From Methylomonas lenta (GTDB taxonomy: Bacteria; Pseudomonadota; Gammaproteobacteria; Methylococcales; Methylomonadaceae), in NCBI RefSeq assembly GCF_001644015.1, contig NZ_LUUI01000026.1:1-48453 (forward strand): a stretch of 48,453 bases of DNA, in the 5' to 3' direction. Each line of letters opens with the position of its first letter. Within the stretch, counting starts at the first letter, position 1. Positions 9,171 through 18,809 of the stretch are shown here, piece by piece. The translations under genes and the position numbers were made by a program. The notes beneath the pieces are model-generated. The model was not told the DNA's origin. It did not search any database and saw only the letters and a program-made list of their open reading frames with translations.

Positions 9171-9204
9171 CTGTCATAAAACTGTCATATTTCCTCCTTA
9201 CAAT
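9171..9204 (+). promoter_or_regulatory. PHO box and -10: PhoB-dependent promoter of the porin gene
   Basis: CTGTCAT (9171-9177), four A bases, and CTGTCAT again (9182-9188) make two identical half-sites with the 11-bp period of the PhoB consensus. TACAAT follows at 9199-9204 after 10 bases, exactly where the -10 should lie when the PHO box replaces the -35. Degenerate CTGTCGC/TTGTCGC half-sites at about 9120 and 9141 may be extra weak boxes. Confidence 0.88.
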
Positions 9205-9326
9205 TCGCCACAACTGCAGGCCGTTGGATTGATATTTCTTGAAATTTAATCCGTTACGCAACCTTTGTAACCAGTGTCTGCACTTTAGTTTTTAGCATTA
9301 ACTACGAAACCTTTGGAGATTTGAGA

Positions 9327-10799
9327 ATGAAGTTAACTAAACTGAGTCTGGCCATGGCGTCGGCTTTGGGTGCAGGTCTGGCGGCGGATGCGCTGGCGAT
9401 GGACTTGTACGTCGACACTAAAACTCAGCAAATTTTTGCTGAGCCTGGTCGTGGCCGGGTATTGTTAGGTGAATTTCAAAAAGTGGGTGACACTTCATCG
9501 CAACCGGCTGATTCAGCTAATCTGAAAGCGGAAATTGATGAAATCAAGCAAGATTTAGCGCTGAAAAACAACGAACTGAAAGCGTTGGACGAGCACATGA
9601 AAGTGGCTGAAGAAGTTAAGGTTAAACTGGATAGCAAAGGTGTACAGTTTGAAACGGCCGATAAAGATTTCAAATTCAGACTAGGTGGCCGTATCCACAC
9701 CGATGCAACATTCAGTGGTGGTGATCATGATCTCGTAAACGCAAAAGGTAATACAGTTGGGGCCGACGACGGTACGGAAATTCGCCGTGCCCGGATGGAA
9801 ATGTTGGGTACTTTCTATCAAGACTGGGATTTCAAAAGTCAGTTCGACTTTGCCGATAATAAGGTAGCCGTTAAAGATTTGTTCGTGCAATACAGTGGTT
9901 TAAAAGATCTGGAAATAACCGCCGGTCAACAAAAACAAGCCTTTAGTCGTGAGTTACAAGAAAGTTCTAACGACATGTTGTTTATGGAGCGTTCATTAAT
10001 GAATGCTTTGAATGAACCAACCGTAGATCGGGCGATCGGTTTAGACGTCGGTAGCTTCCAGAAAGACTGGACGGCTCAAGTGGGTGTCTTTGGCGATACG
10101 GTTACCCCCAATAACACTAATAATATCGGACAAGAAGGTTGGGCTATCAGTAGCCGTGCAACCTACGCACCGATCAACGAAAAAACCAAAGTCATACATT
10201 TGGGTGTAGCGGGTAATTACCGCGATCCAAGCGCAAATGGTGAAGTCAATGGTCACAATTTACAATTGCGTTCTGAAACCACCCATATGTCTAACCTGTA
10301 CTTAATTGATACTGGAGCAATTAGCAACGTCAGTAGCATTAAAATGGCAGGCTTGGAAGCCACTGGCTTGTATGGTCCGTTTACCGTCGGTGGTGAATAT
10401 ACCCATATGTGGCTAGATAGGGAAAATGGTTCTCAAAATGCCGAGTTTGATGGCTGGTATACAGAAGCTGCATGGACCATCACCGGTGAATCGCGTAAAT
10501 ACAAAAAAGGCAAATTCTATAAAGTTGAGCCTAAAAACAACTTTAGTTTCAAAAATGGTACCTGGGGCGCATGGGAATTGGCGACTCGTTATTCTCAAGC
10601 GGATTTAAACAGCGGTATTATCCACGGCGGCGAGATGTCCAATATCACTGTAGCGTTAAACTGGTATTTAAATGACAATATTCGCTTCATGGCCGACTAT
10701 AACAAATTCTTTAGTTTGACGAATACGCCAATTACAACTGTAGGTGGTGGTGAGCCTAATGTGGATGTCTTTATGTTACGTAGTCAGTTAGCGTTCTAA
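9327..10799 (+). CDS. Phosphate-selective outer-membrane porin (OprP/OprO family)
   Basis: This porin of about 490 residues takes up phosphate or polyphosphate across the outer membrane. A signal peptide ends near ALA-MD at about 24. Residues about 60-105 are a charged, heptad-like coiled coil, as in OprO/OprP. The rest is a beta-barrel beginning with FRLGGRIHTDATF and containing EIRRARMEMLGTFYQDWDFKSQFDF, the family hallmark, and it ends in a terminal aromatic (AF). GGAG at 9314 is well spaced for the ATG at 9327; the TTG at 9321 is too close. The PhoB promoter upstream supports induction by phosphate starvation. Confidence 0.93.
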   Translation: MKLTKLSLAMASALGAGLAADALAMDLYVDTKTQQIFAEPGRGRVLLGEFQKVGDTSSQPADSANLKAEIDEIKQDLALKNNELKALDEHMKVAEEVKVKLDSKGVQFETADKDFKFRLGGRIHTDATFSGGDHDLVNAKGNTVGADDGTEIRRARMEMLGTFYQDWDFKSQFDFADNKVAVKDLFVQYSGLKDLEITAGQQKQAFSRELQESSNDMLFMERSLMNALNEPTVDRAIGLDVGSFQKDWTAQVGVFGDTVTPNNTNNIGQEGWAISSRATYAPINEKTKVIHLGVAGNYRDPSANGEVNGHNLQLRSETTHMSNLYLIDTGAISNVSSIKMAGLEATGLYGPFTVGGEYTHMWLDRENGSQNAEFDGWYTEAAWTITGESRKYKKGKFYKVEPKNNFSFKNGTWGAWELATRYSQADLNSGIIHGGEMSNITVALNWYLNDNIRFMADYNKFFSLTNTPITTVGGGEPNVDVFMLRSQLAF

Positions 10800-10823
10800 A
10801 GCACAGGCTATAAAGCCGTATTT

Positions 10824-10858
10824 AAGCCGTGTCAGGGTAACCTGACGCGGCTTTTTTT
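10824..10858 (+). terminator. Intrinsic terminator of the porin gene
   Basis: AAGCCGTGTCAGG (10824-10836) pairs with CCTGACGCGGCTT (10841-10853) around a GTAA loop, with one G-T wobble, and is followed by a run of Ts. It lies 25 bases after the porin stop. Confidence 0.92.
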
Positions 10859-10917
10859 GTGAAGCCAGTTTTGCGTTATGATGCCAAGCTTTGGTGTGAC
10901 ACTGTTTGAGGACTCTC

Positions 10918-12447
10918 TTGAAAAAACCTATATGTTTGCTTTGTGCATTGTTGATATCCGCCTGTAGCACTCAACCCGTGTCCGAATCATCAAGGCCAGA
11001 TTGGCATTTAAAACCCGATTGTTTGTATCACTCGGGACATGATAAGGGCACCGAAATTGTCAGCGTACAGCAATCGACTTTGCGCGCAGTGTTGAGTAAT
11101 TACAAAACCGGTGAGGCGGATATACTGGATATCAGTCAGTCGGCAAAAATTTCGCGCATTAATCGCTTTAATTTGGGGCTGCAAAAAGATGAAGAATTTA
11201 CCTCGGTGGCATTTCATCCAACGCTGGATGTTTTTGCAGCGGTGATTGATGCTGGCGACGAGCGCGGACGGGTGGAAATACGCTCGGCCAGCAATGGTGC
11301 GTTATTAGATCATGTCGAAGTAGGTTATGGGCCTGATGCCGTGGTATTTTCTCAAGATGGCGCTGTGATGTTGGTGGCTAATGAAGGGGAAGCTTTTACG
11401 TTTGATAAAGTCACCGGCGAATTTTTTTCTGCCGAGGGTAGCATCTCTATCATTCGGTTAGATCAAAGAGGCCGTATCAAAGCTAATGCCAATATTGAAT
11501 TGGCGGATGTGATGCATAGAGAAGGTTTTATCGTGGCAGAAAAAGGCCATTTTCTGGAGCGTGAAATCGACTGGGATGGTGATGGCAAAGTCACCAAGCA
11601 AACCGATTTCGATGGTAATGGCAAGATCGATAATAAACATGTGAAGCTTGGCCGATTTGACGGCGCTGATGTGTACGGCAACGAAAAAAAAGGTGAAGCC
11701 AAAATCTTGATTCCGATGACTCCAAATTCTAAAACTTTACTGGAGCCGGAGTATATCGCGCTGTCGCCGGATGCCAAGCGAGCCTATGTGACTTTGCAGG
11801 AAACCAATGAAGTGGCCGAAGTGGATGTGGAAAATCGCCGGGTGTTGGGCTATTTCAATATGGGCGTGGCCGAACATGGCGCCGACCGACAATCTGATGG
11901 CTGGGTGCAGTTTAATGATAATGTCATGGCTTTACGCGAGCCAGACGGCATTGCCTTGACCCCGGATGGCCGATATTTTCTGACCGCTGACGAAGGCGAT
12001 ACCGATACTGACGCCGAAGAAGGTGAAGAGCCTTTGCAAAGTGGCGGTAGAACCATGAGTGTGTTTGATGCCAAAACCGGCGATTTTGTCGCTGATACGG
12101 GCAATCAACTGGATGAAATCACCTTTGCTCATAGTGTGTATCCGGATAGGCGCAGTAATAAAAAAGGTGCCGAGCCGGAAGGGGTGGTCGCATTTGAAAT
12201 GGAGGGACATGCTTGGGCTGTAGTTGGGCTTGAGCGTGCCGATGCTTTAGTGTTAATTTCATTGGCTAACCCCCGTCAACCTAAAGTAGTGGCCTTGGGC
12301 AAAATACCCGGCGATGAAAGTCGCGCACCAGAAGGTCTTGCACATTTCGTACGCAACGGCGAACACTATGTGCTCTCGGCTAACGAAATGAACGGTACGC
12401 TGGCCTGTTTTAAATTGACTAAGGGTAAGGTGGAAATAGAGCACTAG
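10918..12447 (+). CDS. Beta-propeller lipoprotein, choice-of-anchor-I / phytase-like family
   Basis: This lipoprotein of about 509 residues has the lipobox LISAC at its N-terminus. The body is propeller-like with VGYGPDAVVFSQDGAVMLVANEGE, YIALSPDAKRAYVT and PDGIALTPDGRYFLTADEGD, typical of choice-of-anchor-I and esterase-like-phytase proteins. An insertion with DGDGK and DGNGK repeats looks like calcium-binding loops. The best start is TTG at 10918, with GAGGA seven bases upstream; a TTG at 10906 is also open. It sits behind the phosphate porin but across a strong terminator, and I saw no PHO box of its own. A phosphatase or phytase role is inference only. Confidence 0.75.
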   Translation: MKKPICLLCALLISACSTQPVSESSRPDWHLKPDCLYHSGHDKGTEIVSVQQSTLRAVLSNYKTGEADILDISQSAKISRINRFNLGLQKDEEFTSVAFHPTLDVFAAVIDAGDERGRVEIRSASNGALLDHVEVGYGPDAVVFSQDGAVMLVANEGEAFTFDKVTGEFFSAEGSISIIRLDQRGRIKANANIELADVMHREGFIVAEKGHFLEREIDWDGDGKVTKQTDFDGNGKIDNKHVKLGRFDGADVYGNEKKGEAKILIPMTPNSKTLLEPEYIALSPDAKRAYVTLQETNEVAEVDVENRRVLGYFNMGVAEHGADRQSDGWVQFNDNVMALREPDGIALTPDGRYFLTADEGDTDTDAEEGEEPLQSGGRTMSVFDAKTGDFVADTGNQLDEITFAHSVYPDRRSNKKGAEPEGVVAFEMEGHAWAVVGLERADALVLISLANPRQPKVVALGKIPGDESRAPEGLAHFVRNGEHYVLSANEMNGTLACFKLTKGKVEIEH

Positions 12448-12477
12448 CCTAAGGCATAAACTAGTATGTAGTGAAAG

Positions 12478-13779
12478 TTACCGGCTTTTAATGGCCAGAT
12501 ACTGACACATGTGTCGACTGGCTAGCCATTTTAGACTGGTAAACAGCAGCAAAGTCGGCAGGGTAAAGGCCAGGGAGACCCCGGTTGCGCCGTATTGCCG
12601 ACCTAGAATAAAACTCAAGATAACCATGCTGATTGCGGTTATCGATAATGAGCCGACCACCAAACGATTACGGCCCATGAACTGAAGGTAATAAGGCGCA
12701 TAGGAATACAGCGCCATGATCACAGCACCACAGGCGCTAATGCACAAAGCTTGATAACCCTCGGCAAAATCAGCTCCGAACAATGCCAGTATCTGCTGGC
12801 CTCTGGCGACTATCAGTGACAGAAAAACCAGAATAAAGCTGCCGAATAGAGTCATGCGATTGTTTAGCAGCGTATGAATCTGTTGCGGTTCATGCCGTTC
12901 GAGTAATACCACCAGCATCGGTAGATAATAGCGATTGGTGGAGGTGCCGATGACCGAGATCAAGGCTGTGGTTTGCATGACCACCGCATAAATACCTACT
13001 ACGGATTCCGAAGGATGCAGAATTTCCAAGATGATGGTGCCGGCGCTGGTCAATATCGTCATCATCAAGCTACTGATCAATAAGGGCAGGGATTTTTTAA
13101 GCCACCAGCGTCCGCCTCTGCGGTTGACTTTAGTCTTCTGAAGGGCGTCAGGGCCAAAAGTCTTTGCGCAAATCAACAGGCAGCCCAGAGTTAAGCACCA
13201 GGCTGTTCCGAAACACAGCACGGCAGAGACTGCAGTGATATCCAGCTGAAAATCATTTAACAGTATGATCAATAGTAGAAACACAGCAGGTAAGAAAAAA
13301 CGGTATAAAACCAAGGCCAGGACCTGCGCGCCGAACACCGTAATCACTTCGATTAAAAACAGGCACACGGCAATCACCGGCAAAAACCCGGCGTAAATGA
13401 CAATGGCGATATGGAAGTCGGCTTGCTGCCAGAGTAAAAAACTTTCCAGTCCCAGGCTCATCACCCCCATCAACAACAGGCTGAACAAAACAATGCTGCG
13501 CAGGGAAAACACCCAAAAGCCGCGCAGCCTTGGCCAGTTTTGTCGCTCTATATACAAGGCTATGATGCGCAGGGCGTATTTTTCCAGTCCTAGGGTGGCC
13601 AATGTAGACAGTAGGGTCACGACTGAAATGGCAACGCTGTAATCGTCAAACTCACCGATTTGCAGATGCCTGGCTAAGTAAATATTGGCCCAGTACATCA
13701 AGGCATAATTACCCAGACTGAGAGCAAATAGCATCAAGGAGCTGAAATTGTTTGGGTGGACGGAAAATTTTGGGTTCAA
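12478..13779 (-). CDS. Polysaccharide/oligosaccharide flippase (Wzx/MATE-like)
   Basis: This 433-residue protein is hydrophobic throughout, with about 12 predicted membrane segments, a YWANIYLARHLQIGEFDDYSVA opening and the LATLGLEKYALR region typical of polysaccharide-biosynthesis export proteins. It would move a lipid-linked sugar across the inner membrane. No glycosyltransferase genes lie beside it, so its substrate is unknown. It converges on the beta-propeller lipoprotein gene with about 30 bases between stops. Confidence 0.85.
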   Translation of the reverse strand: MNPKFSVHPNNFSSLMLFALSLGNYALMYWANIYLARHLQIGEFDDYSVAISVVTLLSTLATLGLEKYALRIIALYIERQNWPRLRGFWVFSLRSIVLFSLLLMGVMSLGLESFLLWQQADFHIAIVIYAGFLPVIAVCLFLIEVITVFGAQVLALVLYRFFLPAVFLLLIILLNDFQLDITAVSAVLCFGTAWCLTLGCLLICAKTFGPDALQKTKVNRRGGRWWLKKSLPLLISSLMMTILTSAGTIILEILHPSESVVGIYAVVMQTTALISVIGTSTNRYYLPMLVVLLERHEPQQIHTLLNNRMTLFGSFILVFLSLIVARGQQILALFGADFAEGYQALCISACGAVIMALYSYAPYYLQFMGRNRLVVGSLSITAISMVILSFILGRQYGATGVSLAFTLPTLLLFTSLKWLASRHMCQYLAIKSR

Positions 13780-13965
13780 TGAATTTTGTGCGTTGACTTT
13801 ATTTAGGGTATCAAACCCTTTTACGACAGCCTCACATAGGCGGTAATCTGCGGGTTACAACTACGATTACGCGGTAATCGATTCGGCACGCAGCATTCAT
13901 GCAGGCTATTGTAACCTTGATCGATACCGAGAAATGTTACAGTGCATGTCAGCACGCCGGCAGGT

Positions 13966-15363
13966 TTAAAAGTTACACTTCAAATGATACTTCTGAACTC
14001 GGTAGCGCAGAGTTTCCCGGGTGGTGCCAAGCATACGGGCGGCGGCGGTGACATTGGCATCCGTGCGGTTTAGCGCTTCCTGGATAATGAATTTTTCCAT
14101 TTCATGCAGGTTTAAACTGCCGTCCAGCGGAATGAATACGCCTTGTTGATTGGCGCTGGCTTGGATGCCACTAATTTGCGATTGTGGGGCCTGCAGTTGC
14201 AACCATTCAATGGGTAAGTTCTCATCATTGGCTAATAACACGCAGCGTTCCAGCACATTACGCAGTTCTCGAATATTACCCGGCCAGTTGTAAGCTTTAA
14301 TGGCTTGCCAGGCTTGTGCAGAAATATGGCTGACTGATTTGGCCGATTTACGATTGCAGTCGGCGATGAATTGCGGCACCAGTTGTTCCAAATCTTGCTT
14401 GCGTTCGCTCAAAGCAGGAATGCGAATGTTGATGACATTTAAGCGATGATACAAATCGCGGCGGAACAAACCTTCGGCCACCTTTTCCACTAAATCCAGA
14501 TTGGTGGCGGCGATGATTTGCACATCCACGCTGATTTCGGTTTCACTACCCAAGCGGCGGATACGCAAATCTTCTACGGCTTTTAACAGCTTGCTTTGTA
14601 AATCAAGGTCCATTTCGCCGATTTCATCCAGAAACAGGGTGCCGGTGTGGGCTTGTTCAAACAAACCACGGTGGCGTTTTTTGGCACCGGTAAAGGCACC
14701 GGCTTCGTAGCCGAATAATTCTGCTTCTAATAGTTCACGCGGTAAAGCGGCACAATTGATCTCAACCAGCGGAGCTTGAGAGCGAATGCCGGAATAATGC
14801 AAAATACGGGCAATCATGCCTTTACCTGTACCCGTTTCGCCGCTGACGATCAGGCTGGAGAAGGGCACATTCACTACTTGTCTGAGCATGCTACGCAAAG
14901 ATTGCATGGACGGGCTTTCGCCTATCAGGCTGTCTATGCTGTATTGGCTGTTTTGGCTGGCGTTTTGTAATTGCACCCGCCTTTGAGCGCGAGCGCTGCG
15001 GGCTGCACCTTCTACCAGCAGGTTCAGTCTATCCAGCGAGCAAGGCTTTTCGATAAAGTCATACGCGCCCAAGCGCACGGCGCGCACCGAGTCGGCAACG
15101 CTGCCATAGCCGGTCAAAAAGATCCATTCACTACTGTCGATATCGGGTTTGAGTCTTTCTAAGAAATCCAGGGCATTACCGTCCGGTAGATTCATGTCTG
15201 ACAACACCACTAACGGATCCAGATTTTGTTCGCGTAATAGTTTTTCGGCTTGTTGCAAGGAATCGACCACGTTGACTTCCCAGTCTACTTTTCTAAAGAA
15301 TCGTGCCAGTTCGGCGCCGAGCAGGGCTTCGTCTTCAATGATTAATAGGGTATTGGTCATCAT
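13966..15363 (-). CDS. NtrC-family sigma-54-dependent response regulator
   Basis: This 465-residue protein has a receiver domain (acidic pair IEDE at 9-12, phospho-acceptor Asp56, Lys106), an AAA+ domain with Walker A GETGTGKG at 175-182, the sigma-54 contact loop GAFTGA at 222-227 and DEIGEMD, and a C-terminal Fis helix-turn-helix (VTAAARMLGTTRETLRYRVQKY). All elements needed to activate sigma-54 polymerase are present. It follows its kinase gene with a 34-base gap. A sigma-54 promoter precedes dabA at 18988-19003, making dabAB the nearest plausible target. Confidence 0.95.
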   Translation of the reverse strand: MMTNTLLIIEDEALLGAELARFFRKVDWEVNVVDSLQQAEKLLREQNLDPLVVLSDMNLPDGNALDFLERLKPDIDSSEWIFLTGYGSVADSVRAVRLGAYDFIEKPCSLDRLNLLVEGAARSARAQRRVQLQNASQNSQYSIDSLIGESPSMQSLRSMLRQVVNVPFSSLIVSGETGTGKGMIARILHYSGIRSQAPLVEINCAALPRELLEAELFGYEAGAFTGAKKRHRGLFEQAHTGTLFLDEIGEMDLDLQSKLLKAVEDLRIRRLGSETEISVDVQIIAATNLDLVEKVAEGLFRRDLYHRLNVINIRIPALSERKQDLEQLVPQFIADCNRKSAKSVSHISAQAWQAIKAYNWPGNIRELRNVLERCVLLANDENLPIEWLQLQAPQSQISGIQASANQQGVFIPLDGSLNLHEMEKFIIQEALNRTDANVTAAARMLGTTRETLRYRVQKYHLKCNF

Positions 15364-15397
15364 GTTAGTTATCTCGGGATGATAGGCTTTGCGATGG

Positions 15398-16825
15398 CTA
15401 GGCCGGGTTGAGCGGTAAGCTCAGGCTGATGCTGGCATGACCGGCGCTGTTGTTTTCCAACTTCAGGTTGCCGCGCTGTTCTCTAATAAAGCGCTGTACC
15501 ATGACCAAGCCCAAACCGCTGCCTTTTACTTTTAAGCTGACGAAAGGCCGAATGCCTTGTTGTAACAGTTCAGGGTTAAAACCACCGCCACTGTCGCTGA
15601 CTGTCACTATCAATTGTTGCTGTTCTTGCTTGATGTCGACTTGCACTTTGCCGGGCTGGTCGCCGATGGCTTGCACGGCGTTTTGTAATAGATTTAACAG
15701 CACTTGTCTGAATTCGGTTTCTGGTAACAAGGCGAACATATTGGCTTGACTGTGAATTTCAAACTGGACATTTTCGTTCACTTGATAGCTCAGTAGGGTC
15801 AGTAATTCCTGGGCGACTTGATGGATATCGATGGTTTGAGCGGTTTCGTTGCTGTTGCGGGCGCTGCTGAGTAGGTCATTGAGATGCTTGGTTAGGCGAT
15901 GCACTTCACGATGTAGCAGGCCAATCCGCTCACGTAATTCCGGGTCACTGGATTCAGATTGTATGTTTTCCAGTGCTACTTGAATAATCGCTAACGGGTT
16001 ACGTAATTCATGAGCCGTGCTGGCGGCCATTTCAGTTAACGCTGCCAAGCGTTCGGCTTTGGCCAAGCGCTGGCTTTGCTCCAGCAAAGCATGACTGGTT
16101 TTACGCACCTGACTTTCCAGGTGGCTGGTGTAATTTAAGTGTGATTGTTCCAGTTCGATTAAATGCGCGACCAGGTGATTATAGCGCTCGAATAAGTCAC
16201 TCAGGATAGGGTCGGCGGTTTTGTAATTGATCGGTTGTTTGACGCCTTCCGCCAAGCCTGATAACAACATGCGCAAAGCATCTAGCGGCTCCAGAACATT
16301 ATTGCGAAAAAAATAATGTCCGATCCAGAATAATAGCAGCGGCAAAATGATGGCTAGTTGTAACTCCAACTTGCTGTCGTCTTCCACGTTGATCAGCAGT
16401 TTTTCCTCTTCATCGGTTTGTTGATCCAGTAAATCCTGAATCAGATTCATAGTATCGACCAGCGCTTGCGAATCACCCTGTATGGCCTTAGCAAATTTAG
16501 CTTGCAAGCTGTGCAAATCCAGCGGAACAGAAAAGTCGGCGCTGTTATGGTTTTGCAATAAATCCAGCAGGTGGCTTTGTAATTCGGTGATTTGTTCGTT
16601 GTTTACCGATGGGTCGTTTTGGTGTGCGGCTAATGTTGATTGTAGTTGCAGCAGTTCGAAAATGGTTTGCTGCAGATGATGTCCCTTGCCGAGGTCGGTT
16701 TGGATGGTGTGTATGCGTTGGTCATTCAACCAGGTGAGTCGGCCAATGGCTAGCAGTTCGCCTAGTACCAGCAGGCCCATAATCAGGGTAACGAAGATAA
16801 TTGGTCTGAACAGCAACTGACGCAT
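15398..16825 (-). CDS. Membrane sensor histidine kinase, partner of the NtrC-type regulator
   Basis: This 475-residue protein has one membrane segment at about 8-32, a periplasmic helical sensor at about 33-152, and a second membrane segment at about 155-172. A HAMP-like and coiled-coil linker follows, then HisKA with His272 in AASTAHELRNPLAI. The ATPase domain has the N box (NLLQNAVQAIGD), the DSGGGF and GSGLGLVMV G boxes. It lies between sulP (100 bases upstream) and the response regulator gene (34 bases downstream) on the same strand, so all three may be one transcript. The signal is unknown; inorganic carbon or anion status is suggested only by the neighbours. Confidence 0.93.
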   Translation of the reverse strand: MRQLLFRPIIFVTLIMGLLVLGELLAIGRLTWLNDQRIHTIQTDLGKGHHLQQTIFELLQLQSTLAAHQNDPSVNNEQITELQSHLLDLLQNHNSADFSVPLDLHSLQAKFAKAIQGDSQALVDTMNLIQDLLDQQTDEEEKLLINVEDDSKLELQLAIILPLLLFWIGHYFFRNNVLEPLDALRMLLSGLAEGVKQPINYKTADPILSDLFERYNHLVAHLIELEQSHLNYTSHLESQVRKTSHALLEQSQRLAKAERLAALTEMAASTAHELRNPLAIIQVALENIQSESSDPELRERIGLLHREVHRLTKHLNDLLSSARNSNETAQTIDIHQVAQELLTLLSYQVNENVQFEIHSQANMFALLPETEFRQVLLNLLQNAVQAIGDQPGKVQVDIKQEQQQLIVTVSDSGGGFNPELLQQGIRPFVSLKVKGSGLGLVMVQRFIREQRGNLKLENNSAGHASISLSLPLNPA

Positions 16826-16890
16826 GGGCTTGATCTAGGTAGGGGACTAAGGTTTCAATTAACAATTTTGAGCTTAATCGATTTTAGAAT

Positions 16891-16918
16891 GTAGAGACGC
16901 AAAAGCTTGCGTCTCTAC
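16891..16918. repeat. Perfect 12-bp-stem palindrome after sulP
   Basis: GTAGAGACGCAA at 16891-16902 pairs exactly with 16907-16918 around AAGC. It lies 8 bases past the sulP stop on the minus strand. No T run follows on either strand, so it is more likely a dispersed palindromic repeat or mRNA-processing hairpin than a full terminator. It may set different levels of sulP and kinase mRNA. Confidence 0.75.
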
Positions 16919-16925
16919 GCTGGCA

Positions 16926-18572
16926 TTAATCGGCCATTTTACGACGCGCAGCCAAATGGTGGTTAGAGAAGCTTTCATGCTTATCCAGACCTACAATGTT
17001 GCATAGGCCGCCCGCTAGATTATATTCTTCAGTAAAGTGATGAATAAACTCCATGACGGTGTGATCGATTAAATCTGACTCGCTCAAATCAAAAAATACA
17101 TTTTGCTGCTTCGGAAAGTCGGCCAACAAACTTTTCAAACTGATGAAGTTGGAAAACACTGCAGAACCACTGACGGTAATATGGTAGGTGTCTTCAGACG
17201 TTTGATTAACATGGTAAGCCATAGAAAACATATGACTTAGTTTAAGTCCGCGGCTGAGATGAATCAGTAATTCTGCCACGATACCAATCGCTACGCCGAC
17301 TAATAAATCAGTTGCCAATACGCCGATAATGGTAAATACAAACACTGCGAAATGATCCCAGCCTACTGCCAAGGTTTTAGCAAATTCTTTGGGTGATGCC
17401 AGGCGAAAGCCAGTAAACACCAATAGGGCAGCCAACGATGACAGGGGGATTTCGTGAATCAATTTGGGAAACAAGGCCACAAAAATCAGTAAAAATAGAC
17501 CGTGAAAAAAGTTAGCCCAGCCGGTCTTGGCGCCATTATTGATGTTGGCAGAGCTACGCACGATTTCTGCAATCATGGGTAAACCGCCGAGCAGTCCAGC
17601 CAACACGTTACCTGCACCGACAGCGGCCAAATCACGATTCAGATTAGAGTCGCGTTTGTAAGGGTCCAGTCTGTCCACTGCCGAGGCGCTTAGCAAGCTT
17701 TCTAAACTGCCCACTAGCCAAATAGTAATCACCGCTATCCAGAATTCATAGCTGGCAATTTTGGAAAAGTCCGGAAAATAAAAACCTGACATGAAATTCT
17801 CTGGTACTGCCACTAAAAATGCTGGGCCTATTGAGAATTCGTGATGAGGTAAAATTTCCGCATCGGGCAAAAATAGATACTTATGAATATGGTCCAAATC
17901 AAAGTATTGCCCCAAAGCCAAGCCCATTAGCACTACTAATAAGGGGGCTGGAATCATTTTTAAATGGGTGTTTTTGATTAAGGCCCAGGCAATCAATAAT
18001 GCTAGACCACATAATCCAATGATAGAGACTTCCGGGTTCATTTCGATAATCGAATGCGGAATTTCGGCAATGCTGCCCAGTAAGGAGCCTGCAGTCGGTT
18101 TAACTCCCAGCAAAGTATGTATTTGTTTGGCCATGATGATAATCCCAATTGCCGCCAACATACCGTGCACAACCGATGAGGGGAAAAACGCACTGAGTTT
18201 GCCGGCCTTGAATACACCCAGCAATACTTGCAATATGCTAGCCACGACGATGGCTGCGAGTGTATAGCGATAACCAGCCATGGCATCGCCTTGTCCCAAT
18301 GATTGCACGGCATCCAGAATCACCACGATCAAGCCTGCTGCAGGGCCATTAATTGTCACATACGAGCCACTAATTCTGGAAACCAGCAAGCCGCCGATAA
18401 TAGCGGAGATAATGCCTGCCATGGGCGGAAAACCCGAGGCCATAGCAATACCCAGACAAAGCGGCAGTGCAATCAAAAAAACCAGAAAGCCGGACAATAA
18501 ATCGCTGTGCCAGTTTTCCTTGAGCCCGACAAGACCGGTTTTGGGGGTTAGGGCTGAAGAAGATGGGTGCAT
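16926..18572 (-). CDS. SulP-family anion transporter with STAS domain (probable bicarbonate uptake)
   Basis: This 548-residue protein begins with DLLSGFLVFLIALPLCLGIAMASG, the SulP amphipathic entry and first helix, with the membrane core to about residue 430 and a STAS domain at about 440-530. SulP members carry sulfate, bicarbonate or other anions; clades of this type beside carbon-concentrating genes are thought to take up bicarbonate. Divergent placement from dabAB argues for bicarbonate here, but the substrate cannot be read from sequence. It probably leads an operon with the kinase and regulator genes downstream. Confidence 0.88.
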   Translation of the reverse strand: MHPSSSALTPKTGLVGLKENWHSDLLSGFLVFLIALPLCLGIAMASGFPPMAGIISAIIGGLLVSRISGSYVTINGPAAGLIVVILDAVQSLGQGDAMAGYRYTLAAIVVASILQVLLGVFKAGKLSAFFPSSVVHGMLAAIGIIIMAKQIHTLLGVKPTAGSLLGSIAEIPHSIIEMNPEVSIIGLCGLALLIAWALIKNTHLKMIPAPLLVVLMGLALGQYFDLDHIHKYLFLPDAEILPHHEFSIGPAFLVAVPENFMSGFYFPDFSKIASYEFWIAVITIWLVGSLESLLSASAVDRLDPYKRDSNLNRDLAAVGAGNVLAGLLGGLPMIAEIVRSSANINNGAKTGWANFFHGLFLLIFVALFPKLIHEIPLSSLAALLVFTGFRLASPKEFAKTLAVGWDHFAVFVFTIIGVLATDLLVGVAIGIVAELLIHLSRGLKLSHMFSMAYHVNQTSEDTYHITVSGSAVFSNFISLKSLLADFPKQQNVFFDLSESDLIDHTVMEFIHHFTEEYNLAGGLCNIVGLDKHESFSNHHLAARRKMAD

Positions 18573-18741
18573 AACTAATCTCAGTAAGCAGGAAAACTAT
18601 CTATGTGCCAGAACTATGCCAATTTTCTGGAAAAGTATAAGTCTTAGGCAGAATGCGCAGTGATACAGCGTACTAGTCTGGAGGCCGCTTGTTATAAGCC
18701 TGATCAACAAAGGCTAAAGGCTTGATTCAACCATTCTAATC

Positions 18742-18755
18742 GGTTTATATAAACC
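18742..18755. promoter_or_regulatory. 14-bp perfect palindrome, candidate activator site
   Basis: GGTTTATATAAACC is fully symmetrical and lies between the divergent sulP and dabA genes. It is about 230 bases upstream of the dabA sigma-54 promoter and about 170 from the sulP start, a distance compatible with a looping enhancer for an NtrC-type dimer. The role is inference from symmetry and position. Confidence 0.4.
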
Positions 18756-18809
18756 AAATTTAGTATTAAGCGCTGCTTAGTTCTATTTTGTCATATTCCC
18801 ATTCTTCTA

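Noticed and set aside
13884-13903. GGCACG followed by TGCA upstream of the flippase gene, sigma-54-like.
   Set aside because: The spacing between GG and GC is 14 bases instead of 10.
18589-18609. A possible sigma-54 promoter for sulP on the minus strand (TGGCAC at 18609-18604).
   Set aside because: The -12 part reads TAGTT, so the invariant GC is lost; too weak to list.
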